DNA of 64,000 bases, taken from assembly GCA_963718775.1 (NCBI GenBank), contig OY970377.1, forward strand, positions 1,860,001 to 1,924,000. Reading direction: 5' to 3'. This document shows, in pieces, positions 52,701 to 62,764 of this stretch. Each line of letters opens with the position of its first letter. Within the stretch, counting starts at the first letter, position 1. Under the pieces are notes generated by a model, which searched no databases, was not told the origin of the DNA, and saw only the letters and a list, made by a program, of their open reading frames with translations. This stretch comes from VRUE01 sp963718775. GTDB taxonomy: Bacteria > Actinomycetota > Thermoleophilia > Solirubrobacterales > 70-9. The translations under genes were made by a program, and so were the position numbers.

Positions 52701-54269
52701 AATACTGTCTCTTCTACGGCGGCGCCTCGGCGGACTCCAAACGGGTCTTCTTCGGCGCCAAGGGCGCTCTGCTGGCAGGCGACCCGGTGGCAGCCGGCTT
52801 CAACCTCTATGAATGGTCGGCGGTCGAAGGGCTGCGACTGGTCAGCGTGCTGCCCGACGAAAGCGCCGCGGCGCCCAACTCCAGCACCAGCTTCGGCCAC
52901 AGCGCCGGCACGAAATTCGGAGCATGCGATCCGTCGATAGCGCTGTTGCGCCACGCTGTATCCGCCGACGGCACGCGGGTAATCTGGAGCTATGCCGGCG
53001 CCTACGCTGGCATCCAGAATCCGCTCTTCGCCCGCGTTGGAGGGACGGAAACGATCCAGCTCGACGCGCCGAACACGGGCGTGGCGGGCAAAGGCGGCGC
53101 GGGGGAGTACTGGGACGCCGCCGCCGGCGGTTCCGCCGTCTTCTTTACCGACGCCAAGAAGCTGACTAAAGACTCCACCGCGAGCTCCCAATTCCCCGAT
53201 CTCTATCGCTATGACTTCGGCAAAGAAGCAGGCAAAAGGCTCGACGACCTGAGCGTCAACAAAAGCGAAGCCGCCGACGTGCAAGGCCTGATCGGCGCCA
53301 GCGAAGACGGCTCCTATGCCTACTTTGTCGCCCACGGCGTGCTCAGCGCCCTACCCAACGCCGAAGGCGACACCGCGATCGCCGCCAAGAACAACCTCTA
53401 CGCCTGGCATGAGGGTGAGGGGGTTCGCTTTCTCGCCACGCTCGGCCAAGCAGACTCAGACGATTGGACCAACAACCCGACAATGCAGACGGCGCGGGTA
53501 TCGCTCGATGGGCGCCACCTTGCCTTCATCTCGGCCGAAAGCCTGAGCGGCTTCGAAAACATCGACCTCAGCACCGGCAAAGCCGACGCCGAGGTCTTCC
53601 TCTATGACTACGAAGCAGACGCGCTCGCCTGCGCCTCTTGCAACGCTGCCGGCACCCGCCCGCTCGGCCCGGCCACCGTGCCCACCTGGAGTACCCCCTA
53701 CGAACAGCCGCGCTACCTCTCCGAAGGCGGCACTCGCCTCTTCTTCGAGAGCCTCGACGCCCTCGATCCCCACGACGCCAACGAAAAACGCGACGTCTAT
53801 GAGTTCGAGGCGTCCGGCGCGGGCAGCTGCACCGAGGAAGACCCCACCTATAACCCCGCCTCAGGCGGCTGCGTCTACCTGATCTCCAGCGGTACCAATA
53901 AAGACGAAAGCTACTTCCTCGATGCCTCCTCAAGTGGCTCAGACGCCTTCATCTCCAGCCGCGAGGGGTTGGTCTTTTATGACGAAGACGGGCGCTATGA
54001 CGTCTATGACGCCCGCGTGGAAGGCAACCCGCCACCGCCACCGTCGGAAATCTGCGAAGGCGAAAGCTGCCGCGGGGCGGGAACCGGCGCTCCGCCCCCG
54101 TCGGCTCCGGGCAGCGGGGCCTTCGAAGGCCCCCGGAAACCCCACGCCCAAGCGCGGCTGCCCCAAAGACCGCCGCGAGGTGCGCAAAGCCGGCAAGACG
54201 CGCTGCGTGAAGAAAGCCAAAAAACAGCACAAACGAGCCACCCACAAAACGCGGAGGACGAGCCGATGA
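49727..54269 (+). CDS. multidomain secreted beta-propeller protein B (NHL, Ig-like, FN3, TolB/PD40-like), frameshift near the C-terminus
   Basis: The start is ATG 49,727 with AAGGAG six bases upstream, and the signal peptide ends PAGAASLA. In order: NHL units (about 49,970-50,330), a VQTALNALPTIAG beta module, two Ig-like domains (YGWLRNGTPISGASSASYTT; YRWYRNGVEIPGASGKTY), more NHL, an FN3-like domain and a TolB/PD40-like propeller (about 52,300-54,020). An extra C in the run 54,130-54,134 shifts the frame. With it removed the protein ends CPKDRREVRKAGKTRCVKK plus a basic tail, overlapping the next ATG as ATGA. As written the frame instead runs into the next gene. Confidence 0.75.
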
Positions 54270-57200
54270 TCGCCAAGATCCTGCGGGCCACCCTTGCCCT
54301 CGCCGCACTCGGCGCATCGCTTGCCGCCACGCCCGCGCTTGGGGCCGAAGCGGAGCCCGCCTGGAGCGTGATATCGATCCCGACGCCGACCGCATTCGTG
54401 CCGGGAGACACCAAAGGCAGCTACTCCTACGGCCTGCGGATCGCCAACGTTGGCGGCGCTTCCACCGACGCCTCAGACATCACGATCACCGACACCCTGC
54501 CCGCCGGGCTGGCGGTCAAAGGCGTGAGCATGACCCTGCGCGCTGAATTCAGCGGCGGACAGTTCCATACAAAGTTCGACTACGGCGCCGAAGCTTGCGA
54601 AACCGAAAAAACCGGCGAAGTCGAAACCGTGACCTGCACGATCTCCGAAGCGCTGTCCGATGGCGAAGAACCGGCCCTGGTGGCGCCCGGGGAAGAACGG
54701 ATAGTGACCGTCAAAGTCCAGACGCCCGAAACGGCGGGCGAAGGCGAAACCCTGACCAACCAGCTCGAAGTGCAGGGGGGCGGCGCGCCAGCGGCCTCGA
54801 TCAGCGCCGACAACATCACCTCGAGCCTCGACGGAGAGGGCGACCCACTGCCCGCCCCGGGCGGCATAACTCACTTTCACCCCGCGCTGATCGGCCTCGA
54901 CGGCCAGCCGGTCGGCCAGGCCGGCTCCCACCCCTTCCAATACATCCCGACCAGCTTCGCGGTCAACACCAATCCGGCGCCGCCGGGCAGCAACACGGAA
55001 CTCGTCCCCGCCGGCGGTGACCTCAAGGACATCGGGGTGACGCTGCCGGGTGGCCTGGCGGCCAACCCCAACGCTGCGCTGCGCTGCAGCGCAGCGGAGT
55101 TCGCCGCGATCCAAACGATCCACCTTCCCGGCGGCTTTTTTTCCGCCAACCACTGCCCCGATGGCTCGGCGGTGGGGATGGTCTTGGTACAGGGGATCGA
55201 GGGGGGTTCAAACGGCTTTCTCCCAGTCCCCCTCTACAACCTCGTGCCACCGCCGGGGATGCCGGCCCAGCTCGGCTTCCAGACCCTCGGCTTGCCCTTC
55301 TTCATCGACACCGAACTGCGCCCCGACAAGGACTACAGGGTCGTCGGCGTGCTGCGCAACCTGACCCAGGTCAAACGGCTGACCGCCTCTACCGTGGTGA
55401 TGTGGGGGACGCCCGCGGACCCGCGCCACGACGCGCTTCGCGGCGTCTGTCTCAACCAGCTCGAAATCTTCCCGATCTCACTCGGGGACTGCCCGGCGGG
55501 GATCGCGATGCCAAAGCCGCTCTTTCGCTTGCCGACGCAGTGCTCCTCGCCGCTTGACACCGAGCTCGAGATCAGCAACTGGACCACACCCGCAGAACCC
55601 TTTGCCAAAACCGAAGTCTTCCCCACCCCAAGCGGCTGCAACCAGCTCGACTTTGAACCGAGCCTGCAGGCGCGACCGACGACGGACGTCGCCGATTCCC
55701 CCTCAGGTCTGCAGGCAGACCTGCACCTGCCCCAAAACGAAGATTCCGAAGGGCTCGGCACGGCGGACCTGCGAAAGGCCGTGGTCACCCTGCCCAAGGG
55801 CATCGCGATCAACCCCTCCTCGGCCAACGGCCTCGATGCCTGCTCCCCCGCCCAGGTGGGTCTGGCGAGCTCGGTGGGCGCCGCCCCGGTCCGCTTCACG
55901 GCCGATCCCGCCAATTGCCCCGCCGCGGCGCGGATCGGCTCAGCCGAAGTCGATGCCCCCGCGGTCGACCACACGCTGAAGGGAGGCGTCTACGTCGCCA
56001 CTCCCCATCAGAACCCCTTCGGCTCGCTTCTCGCCATCTACATCGCCGTGCACGATCCGAAATCGGGGGTCGTCCTGAAGCTTGCCGGCCAGGTTGAGGC
56101 AGACCCGCTGACCGGCCAGCTCACCACCACCTTCGACGAAGCTCCCCAGCAGCCATTCGAAGACTTCCGGCTGGACTTCTTCGGCGGCGCCGGGGCGGCG
56201 CTTCGCACTCCCGCTACCTGCGGAACCTACTCGACCACCTCCTCGCTGACCCCGTGGTCGGCCCCCGAATCGGGCCCGCCGGCAACGCCCTCGGACACCT
56301 ACCAGGTCAACAAGGCGCCGGGCGGCGGCAGCTGCCCCACCTCCGCGGCCGCTTTGCCCAACGCCCCGGCCTTCGACGCCGGCACGATCGCCCCCATAGC
56401 CCGCGCCTACAGCCCTGCCGTGATCGAGCTGCGGCGCGCAGACGGCTCTCAGGAATTCTCCTCGGTGACGGTCACTCCACCGCCGGGCCTTCTGGGCAAG
56501 CTCGCTGGCATCCCCTACTGCCCCGACTCTGCTCTGGCGGCGGCCGAAGGCAAGACCGGCAACCAGGAGAAGCAAAGCCCCTCCTGTCCGGCTGCATCGC
56601 AAGTCGGTTCGGTGACCGTGGGCGCCGGCGCTGGCCCCGCTCCTTATTACACCCAGGGCAGCGCCTACCTCTCGGGCCCCTACAAAACCGCCCCGCTCTC
56701 CCTGGCGATCGTCACCCCCGCCACCGCTGGCCCCTACGACCTCGGCACGGTGGTCAGCAGGGTGGCGCTTGACGTCAACCCCGAGACCGCCCAGATCACC
56801 GCCACCTCGGACAAGATCCCCCACATCCTGCAAGGGATCCCGCTCGACGTGCGCTCGATCGCGGTGAGGCTCGACAGGCCCAACTTCACGATCAACCCGA
56901 CCAACTGCGACCCGATGGCCTTCGCCGGGCTCGAGACCTCGATCCTCGGCCAGGGGGCCTCGCTCGCCCGGCGCTTCCAGGTGGCGGAGTGCGGGGCGCT
57001 CGCCTTCAAGCCGAAGCTCTCCCTGCGCCTCACCGGCAAGACCAACCGCGGCGCGCATCCGGCCCTGCGGGCCACCCTGACGATGCCCGAAGGCGGCGCC
57101 AACATCGCCCGCGCCACGGTTGCCCTGCCCAAATCGGAGTTCATCGAGCAGGCTCACTTCCAGACGATCTGCACGCGAGTGCAGTACGCCGCAAAGCAGT

Positions 57201-57622
57201 GTCCGGCTGGATCGGTCTACGGCCACGTCGTGGCCTTCTCGCCGCTTCTGGAGGCGCCGCTCGCAGGTCCGGTCTACCTGCGAGCCTCCGCTCACAAGCT
57301 GCCCGACCTGGTCTTCTCCCTCGACGGGCAGATCCACTTCGATGCGGTCGGCAAGGTGGACTCGGTCAGGGGCGGCGTCCGCACCACCTTCGAGGCGGTC
57401 CCGGACGCGCCGGTGTCGAAGCTCGTCTTGACCATGGCGGGCGGCAAGAAGGGCCTCTTCGTCAACTCGACCGATATCTGCAAGGGAACGAATCGCGCAA
57501 TCACCGAATTCGACGGGCAAAACGGCAAGGTTGCCGATTCGCGCCCGCCGCTCAAAGCCCAGTGCAAGGGCAAAGGCAAAAAGCACCACAAGAGCCACCG
57601 CGCTAAGCGTGCGGTGAGGTAG
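54266..57622 (+). CDS. large secreted Cys-pair repeat protein B
   Basis: 1118 residues from ATG 54,266 (signal peptide ending TPALGA). A DUF11-like domain (about 30-180; NVGGASTDASDITITDTLPA) is followed by the four repeats at about 258-303, 507-575, 735-805 and 953-1005, for example LPKGIAINPSSANGLDAC...CPAAARIGSAEV. The shared motif WGTPADPRHDALRG is at 380-393. The tail is LKAQC plus KGKGKKHHKSHRAK. It is in frame with the upstream propeller because of the C-run insertion, but its own start and signal peptide show it is separate. Paralogue of the proteins at 40,476 and 59,913. Confidence 0.85.
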   Translation: MIAKILRATLALAALGASLAATPALGAEAEPAWSVISIPTPTAFVPGDTKGSYSYGLRIANVGGASTDASDITITDTLPAGLAVKGVSMTLRAEFSGGQFHTKFDYGAEACETEKTGEVETVTCTISEALSDGEEPALVAPGEERIVTVKVQTPETAGEGETLTNQLEVQGGGAPAASISADNITSSLDGEGDPLPAPGGITHFHPALIGLDGQPVGQAGSHPFQYIPTSFAVNTNPAPPGSNTELVPAGGDLKDIGVTLPGGLAANPNAALRCSAAEFAAIQTIHLPGGFFSANHCPDGSAVGMVLVQGIEGGSNGFLPVPLYNLVPPPGMPAQLGFQTLGLPFFIDTELRPDKDYRVVGVLRNLTQVKRLTASTVVMWGTPADPRHDALRGVCLNQLEIFPISLGDCPAGIAMPKPLFRLPTQCSSPLDTELEISNWTTPAEPFAKTEVFPTPSGCNQLDFEPSLQARPTTDVADSPSGLQADLHLPQNEDSEGLGTADLRKAVVTLPKGIAINPSSANGLDACSPAQVGLASSVGAAPVRFTADPANCPAAARIGSAEVDAPAVDHTLKGGVYVATPHQNPFGSLLAIYIAVHDPKSGVVLKLAGQVEADPLTGQLTTTFDEAPQQPFEDFRLDFFGGAGAALRTPATCGTYSTTSSLTPWSAPESGPPATPSDTYQVNKAPGGGSCPTSAAALPNAPAFDAGTIAPIARAYSPAVIELRRADGSQEFSSVTVTPPPGLLGKLAGIPYCPDSALAAAEGKTGNQEKQSPSCPAASQVGSVTVGAGAGPAPYYTQGSAYLSGPYKTAPLSLAIVTPATAGPYDLGTVVSRVALDVNPETAQITATSDKIPHILQGIPLDVRSIAVRLDRPNFTINPTNCDPMAFAGLETSILGQGASLARRFQVAECGALAFKPKLSLRLTGKTNRGAHPALRATLTMPEGGANIARATVALPKSEFIEQAHFQTICTRVQYAAKQCPAGSVYGHVVAFSPLLEAPLAGPVYLRASAHKLPDLVFSLDGQIHFDAVGKVDSVRGGVRTTFEAVPDAPVSKLVLTMAGGKKGLFVNSTDICKGTNRAITEFDGQNGKVADSRPPLKAQCKGKGKKHHKSHRAKRAVR

Positions 57623-57636
57623 CAGAGGCCCACACG

Positions 57637-59916
57637 ATGCCCAAGGCCAGGCAACGCCGCCTGGGCGGCGTTGCCCTGCTTGCCGCGATGGCGGCAATGG
57701 CGCTCCCCGCCACCGTCCCCGCCGCCAGCCCACCGACGCTCGGGCCGACCTGGGCTGGGGACGTCTTTGCCACCTCGGCACGCCTGCACACGGAGATCAC
57801 CCCGGGCGGGGCCGCCACCTCCTACCACTTCGACTACATCACCGCCGCTGCCTTTGAGGCGAACATCGACGGCGGCAAAGACGGCTTCACCGGCGCCGCC
57901 AAGGCGCCCACCGGCCTTGACCCAACCGTCGGCTCGGGCGCGACGGCGATCGCGGTATCCCAGCCGCTCTCGGCGCTCTTGCCCGAAACCTCGTACCGCT
58001 ACCGCCCCGTGGCCAAAAACAGCTTCGGAACCGTCTTCAGCCCGGCGCTCACCATTACCACCCAGGGCTTTGCCAGCGGCGGCTCCCTGCTCGACGGGCG
58101 CGGCTGGGAGATGGTCTCCCCGGTCGAGAAGAACGGCGGCCAGGTCGACGCCCCTGAAACAGTGGCGGCCGGCGGCGTTTACCAGGCTGCCGCGCAAGGT
58201 GGCGCGGTCACCTACAGCTCCGCCTCCTCCTTCGGCTCCGGTGGCCAGGGCGCCCCTCAAGGCAGCCAGTACATCGCCACCCGTGACAGCAGTGGCTGGG
58301 CAACGGAAAACATCACCACCCCGATGCTCTCCGCCTCCTACGGCAGCGGTCCCGTTGGCGTCCCGTACCAGATCTTCTCCGGCGATCTCACCCGGACGTT
58401 GCTGCTCAACGGACGCCACTGCCGTGGCGAAGCCCCTCCCGGCGGTTGCCCGATCGCCAACCCACCCCTGACGGGGAGTGGGGCGCCCGCGGGTTATCAG
58501 AACTACTACCTACGGGACAGCTCCCCGCTTGGCTTCGAGGCGCTGATCGGCGCTGGCGACCTGGCCACGACGTTCCTCGCCTCGGCGCAGTTCGACCTCG
58601 CCTTCGCCGGCGCCTCGGCCGACCTGCGCCATGTCGTTCTTTCCACCTGCGCCGCGCTCACGCCCAACGCGATCGAGATCCCCGACGGCGAAGGCTGCGA
58701 TGAGGAGAGCGCCAACCTCTATGGATGGAGTGAAGGCGAGCTTGAGTTGCTGAACCTCCTGCCGGCGCAAAGCCAGGGAGCCCCCGGCGCCGCGTTGGCC
58801 GCGCCGTCCGGCGCGATCTCCGCCGACGGGAGTCGCGTCTACTTCACCGAGGACGCCAACCTCTACCTGCGCGAAGGCAACACCACCAAGCAGCCAGATG
58901 GGGATGTGCTGGGCAGCGGCGAATTCCGGGCTGCCTCCGCCGACGGCTCGGTTGCCTTCTTCACCAAGGCCCAGCACCTCTACCGGTACGAAGCCCTGGC
59001 CGACGCCGCCACCGATCTCACGCCCGCAGGTGGGGTCGTGGGTGTGCTCGGCGCCTCCGCCGATGGCTCCCACCTCTACTACGCGACCGCCTCGGGAATC
59101 TTCTTGCGTCACGGAGCCACCACCAGCGCAGTCGCCCCGGCGACCGACGCCGGCAACTACCCGCCGGCTGCCGGCGTCGCCCGGGTGAGCGCCGATGGGA
59201 CCCGTCTCGTCTTCCTCTCGACGGCGCCCCTCACCGGTTTCGACAACACCGATCAGAAAACCGGCAAAGCCGACTCCCAGCTCTTCCTCTACGACGCCAC
59301 CGCCGATGCTCTCACGTGTGTCTCCTGCAACTCCAGCGGCGCCCGCCCGATCGGGCCCTCCTCGATTCCCGGCGCCTATTCCAACGGCTCGGCTCCAGGC
59401 TCCACCAACGCCTACAAGCCCCGGGCCCTCTCCGCCGACGGGAACCGCCTCTTCTTCGATTCCATCGACGCGCTGGTGCTCGGCGACACCAACGCAGAGC
59501 AAGACGTCTTTGAGTGGGAGGCGCAGGGAACCGGCAGCTGCACGCGAGTGGGTGGCTGCCTAGCGCTGATCTCCTCGGGCAAAGACGCGAGGCCGGCCAG
59601 CTTCATCGACGCCTCGGCCGATGGCGCCGATGCTTACTTTCTGACCGATCGCTCCCTGGCGCCCGCCGATCCCGGCTCTGTGGATCTCTACGACGCCAGG
59701 GTGGGCGGCGGCTTCCCGGCGCCCTTCTCGCCGATCCCCTGCGAAGGCGATGCCTGTCAGAGCCTGCCCTCCGAACCCGAGGACCCAGCCGTGACCACGC
59801 TGGTTTCCGGCCCCGGCAACCCGGCAGTGCGCTATCCCAAGCGGGGCAAGAAGCACAAGAAGCAACAACAAAAAAGGCGCCACCAAGCAAAGCACCGGAA
59901 GGGGGGCGGGCGATGA
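57637..59916 (+). CDS. secreted TolB/PD40-like propeller protein C
   Basis: 759 residues, intact. After a signal peptide (RRLGGVALLAAMAAMALP, ending VPAASP) there is one FN3-like domain (ATSARLHTEITPGGAATSYH...ETSYRYRPVAKNSFG), then a propeller of ISADGSRVYF, ASADGSHLYY and RVSADGTRLVFLSTAPL type blades to about residue 720. It has no NHL region and is half the size of propellers A and B. The C-terminus is Lys-rich (KRGKKHKKQQQKRRHQAKHR) but lacks the C-x16-C motif of the others. It follows big protein B by 14 bases and overlaps big protein C as ATGA. Confidence 0.85.
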   Translation: MPKARQRRLGGVALLAAMAAMALPATVPAASPPTLGPTWAGDVFATSARLHTEITPGGAATSYHFDYITAAAFEANIDGGKDGFTGAAKAPTGLDPTVGSGATAIAVSQPLSALLPETSYRYRPVAKNSFGTVFSPALTITTQGFASGGSLLDGRGWEMVSPVEKNGGQVDAPETVAAGGVYQAAAQGGAVTYSSASSFGSGGQGAPQGSQYIATRDSSGWATENITTPMLSASYGSGPVGVPYQIFSGDLTRTLLLNGRHCRGEAPPGGCPIANPPLTGSGAPAGYQNYYLRDSSPLGFEALIGAGDLATTFLASAQFDLAFAGASADLRHVVLSTCAALTPNAIEIPDGEGCDEESANLYGWSEGELELLNLLPAQSQGAPGAALAAPSGAISADGSRVYFTEDANLYLREGNTTKQPDGDVLGSGEFRAASADGSVAFFTKAQHLYRYEALADAATDLTPAGGVVGVLGASADGSHLYYATASGIFLRHGATTSAVAPATDAGNYPPAAGVARVSADGTRLVFLSTAPLTGFDNTDQKTGKADSQLFLYDATADALTCVSCNSSGARPIGPSSIPGAYSNGSAPGSTNAYKPRALSADGNRLFFDSIDALVLGDTNAEQDVFEWEAQGTGSCTRVGGCLALISSGKDARPASFIDASADGADAYFLTDRSLAPADPGSVDLYDARVGGGFPAPFSPIPCEGDACQSLPSEPEDPAVTTLVSGPGNPAVRYPKRGKKHKKQQQKRRHQAKHRKGGGR

Positions 59917-62753
59917 AGCGCCTGCTCGCGGTGATCGCCACCCTGGTTGCCCTCGGCGCCCCCGCTGGCGCCGAGGCGAGCTTCGGCTTCCTGCCCGGCG
60001 CAGAGGGCTTTGCGGTGCAAGCTGAAGAAGGCGGGGCGCCCTTCACCCTCGCTGGCGCCCATCCCTATGCTCTGCGCGCCCACATCGCCTTCGAGCAGGC
60101 AGGGGAATCGCAGGGCCAGCCGGGAGTCCCCTTCCCCGACGGGGACCTGCGCGATCTGCGTTTGCAGATGCCGGCAGGGTTGCTCGCCAACCCCTCGGTG
60201 CTGCCGCTGTGCCAGATCGCCGACTTCCACACTCCACGCTCCTCGCCCTTCGAACAGAGCGCTTCCGGGGAGAGCTGCCCGGCCGAAACCCAGCTCGGCA
60301 CGGTTGACTTCCACACCGGTGGCGCGACACGGCGCTTCGGCCTCTTCAACCTCGCCCCGGCCCCTGGCTCTCCCGCCGAGCTCGGCTTCGCGCCCTTCGG
60401 AACGCCAATCGCCTTCTCAGTCCAGCTTCGCCCCGGCCCGGCCGGCGAATACACACTCAGCCTCGATGCCGTCGGCTTCTCCCAGCAGCTCGACGTCGCG
60501 GGTCTTGACATAACACTTTGGGGCACCCCCTGGGCCTCCTCCCACGACACGGAACGCGGCAACTGCCTCAACGAGGCAGAGCCCGAGTTCCCCTGGGCCA
60601 AATGTTCGATTCGGCCGTTGCTGCTCAAGGCGCCGCTCGCCTACCTGACGATGCCCACCGACTGCACGGCGCCGCTCCGGGTCACCGCCAGCGCCACATC
60701 CTGGCAGCAGCCCGGGGTCGCCTCCGCCGCCTTCACCCCTGAGAAAGCCGGTCAGTCGCTCACCCCCACCGGCTGTGGGCAGCTGCGCTTCGAACCCGCT
60801 GCCTTCGGCCAGCTCACCGACCAGAAGGCCTCCTCCTCGACGGGCTTCGACTTCACTCTCTTCGGCAAAACTGACGGGCTCGCCGAGCCCGCTGGGCGGG
60901 CCGGCTCCCCGGTGAAGCGCGCGACCGTCTCGTTGCCGCAGGGAGTGACGATCAACCCCTCCCTCGGCGCCGGCCTGGGTGTCTGCACGCCCAGCCAGTT
61001 GGGCGCCGAGAGCGCCACCTCCATTCAGGGGGAAGGCTGCCCCAACGGCTCCAAGATCGGCGAGTTCACGGTCAAGACGCCGCTCTTCGAAGAGCAGGTC
61101 CAAGGGGCGATTTACCTCGCCGCCCCCCACGACAACCCCTTCGACTCGCTCCTGGCGCTCTACCTGGTCGCGCGCAATTCCCAGCGCGGCTTCCTGGTCA
61201 AAGTGGCGGGCAAGCTCACCCCAGACCCAGCCACTGGAACGCTCACCGCGAGCTTCGACGATCTTCCCCAGTTCCCCTACACCGACCTGGAAATGCGCTT
61301 CAGGACGGGCCAGCGGGCGCCGCTGATAACTCCAGCGGCCTGCGGGGCGGCACTGACCCAGATCGAGATGGTCCCCTGGGCGGGAGGGCTGTTGACCACC
61401 CACTCGGCCACCCCGTCGCATGTCGACGCAGGAGTCGGCGGCGGCCCCTGCCCGCCCGCCGTCCCGCCCTTCAACCCCAAGGTCACCGCCGGCTCGGTCA
61501 ACTCCAACGTTGGCTCCTACACCCCCTTTTACCTACGCCTCTCCCGCTCGGACGCAGAACAGGAGATCACCTCCTACTCGATGGTCTTGCCCAAGGGGAT
61601 CACCGGCAAGCTAGCCGGGGTTCCCTTCTGCGCGGAGGCGGCGATCGCCGCCGTCCGGACGAGAAGCGGGGTGGCGGAGACCAGCGCTCCCTCCTGTCCG
61701 AAGGCGAGTGAGATCGGCCGCTCCTACTCCGGCTATGGCGTCGGCGCGGCGCTCACCTACGCCCCCGGACGCTTCTACATGGCCGGCCCCTACCATGGCT
61801 CGCCGCTATCGATCGTCTCGGTGAACGCCGCCACCGTCGGCCCCTTCGACCTCGGCACGATCGTGATCCGCTTTGCCTTCGACGTCGACCCCGAGACCGC
61901 CCAGCTGCGGATCAACTCGGCGGGCTCCGATCCGATCCCCCACATCCTCGAGGGCATCCCGCTTCACCTGCGGGAGGTCCGCGTCTTCATGGATCGCCAG
62001 CAGTTCACCCGCAACCCGTCGAGCTGCCTTGCCTCCAAGGTGATCTCGACCCTGAACGGCTCCGGTGCTCGCTTCGGCGATCCCGGCGACGACTCCACCG
62101 CCACGGCCACCAACCACTTCCAGCTGCTCAACTGCCGAACCCTGGGCTTCCGGCCAAAGCTCGGCATCCGCTTGCGCGGACCCGCCCGCCGCGGCGCCTA
62201 CCCCTCCCTGCGCGCCACCTTCGCCTCGCGTGGGGACAAGGACTCCAACCTGAAGGCGATCGAGGTGACGATGCCGCACTCGGAGTTCCTGGCCCAAAAC
62301 CACATTCGCACCGTCTGCACCCGTCAGCAGTTCGCTGCCGAGAGGTGCCCGAAAGGATCGGTCTACGGCAAAGCTGTCGCATACACGCCGCTCTTCGACG
62401 AGCCATTGCGCGGCGACGTCTACCTGCGCTCCTCCTCGCACCGCCTGCCGGACCTCGTCGCCTCGCTGAGAAGTGGCGCTGTGCGGATCACCGTCGACGG
62501 CAAGATCGCTCCGGCAAAGCACGGCATCCGTGTGCAGTTCGAAGACCTTCCCGACGCGCCGATCCGGCGTTTCGTGATGACCCTCAGAGGGGGCCGCCAC
62601 GGGCTCTTGGTCAACTCGGCAAACATCTGCGCTGTCCCGCCGCTGGCGACCGTGAAAGCGCTTGGGCAGACAAACCTCGGCGCGGTCTTCACGACGACGC
62701 TGCGCGGGCAGTGCGGCGGAGGCAAGGGACAGAAGGCCAGGGGCCGGAAATGA
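59913..62753 (+). CDS. large secreted Cys-pair repeat protein C
   Basis: 946 residues from ATG 59,913 (signal peptide ending PAGAEA). It lacks the long N-terminal DUF11-like domain of A and B and begins almost at once with repeat 1 (about 84-131; MPAGLLANPSVLPLC...CPAETQLGTVDF). Repeats 2-4 are at about 339-405, 558-625 and 786-840. The shared motif WGTPWASSHDTERG is at 203-216. The C-terminus is LRGQC plus a short basic tail. Repeat 4 is the best-conserved part between paralogues (SEFLAQNHIRTVCTRQQF; SVYGKAVAYTPLFDEPL; DVYLRSSSHRLPDL). Confidence 0.85.
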   Translation: MKRLLAVIATLVALGAPAGAEASFGFLPGAEGFAVQAEEGGAPFTLAGAHPYALRAHIAFEQAGESQGQPGVPFPDGDLRDLRLQMPAGLLANPSVLPLCQIADFHTPRSSPFEQSASGESCPAETQLGTVDFHTGGATRRFGLFNLAPAPGSPAELGFAPFGTPIAFSVQLRPGPAGEYTLSLDAVGFSQQLDVAGLDITLWGTPWASSHDTERGNCLNEAEPEFPWAKCSIRPLLLKAPLAYLTMPTDCTAPLRVTASATSWQQPGVASAAFTPEKAGQSLTPTGCGQLRFEPAAFGQLTDQKASSSTGFDFTLFGKTDGLAEPAGRAGSPVKRATVSLPQGVTINPSLGAGLGVCTPSQLGAESATSIQGEGCPNGSKIGEFTVKTPLFEEQVQGAIYLAAPHDNPFDSLLALYLVARNSQRGFLVKVAGKLTPDPATGTLTASFDDLPQFPYTDLEMRFRTGQRAPLITPAACGAALTQIEMVPWAGGLLTTHSATPSHVDAGVGGGPCPPAVPPFNPKVTAGSVNSNVGSYTPFYLRLSRSDAEQEITSYSMVLPKGITGKLAGVPFCAEAAIAAVRTRSGVAETSAPSCPKASEIGRSYSGYGVGAALTYAPGRFYMAGPYHGSPLSIVSVNAATVGPFDLGTIVIRFAFDVDPETAQLRINSAGSDPIPHILEGIPLHLREVRVFMDRQQFTRNPSSCLASKVISTLNGSGARFGDPGDDSTATATNHFQLLNCRTLGFRPKLGIRLRGPARRGAYPSLRATFASRGDKDSNLKAIEVTMPHSEFLAQNHIRTVCTRQQFAAERCPKGSVYGKAVAYTPLFDEPLRGDVYLRSSSHRLPDLVASLRSGAVRITVDGKIAPAKHGIRVQFEDLPDAPIRRFVMTLRGGRHGLLVNSANICAVPPLATVKALGQTNLGAVFTTTLRGQCGGGKGQKARGRK

Positions 62754-62764
62754 GGAGGCAGGGG

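Noticed and set aside
49727..57622. A single giant protein spanning propeller B and large protein B
   Set aside because: The joint is out-of-frame coding of the conserved CPKDRREVRKAGKTRC tail, and the second part has its own ATG and signal peptide as in the other two pairs. The fusion depends on one extra C.
55940..57781. 613-codon frame antisense to large protein B, and similar long antisense frames at 36,503-38,137, 4197-5870 and 58,510-59,502
   Set aside because: All lie opposite genes with strong homology between paralogues and lack any motif; long antisense frames are expected at this GC content.
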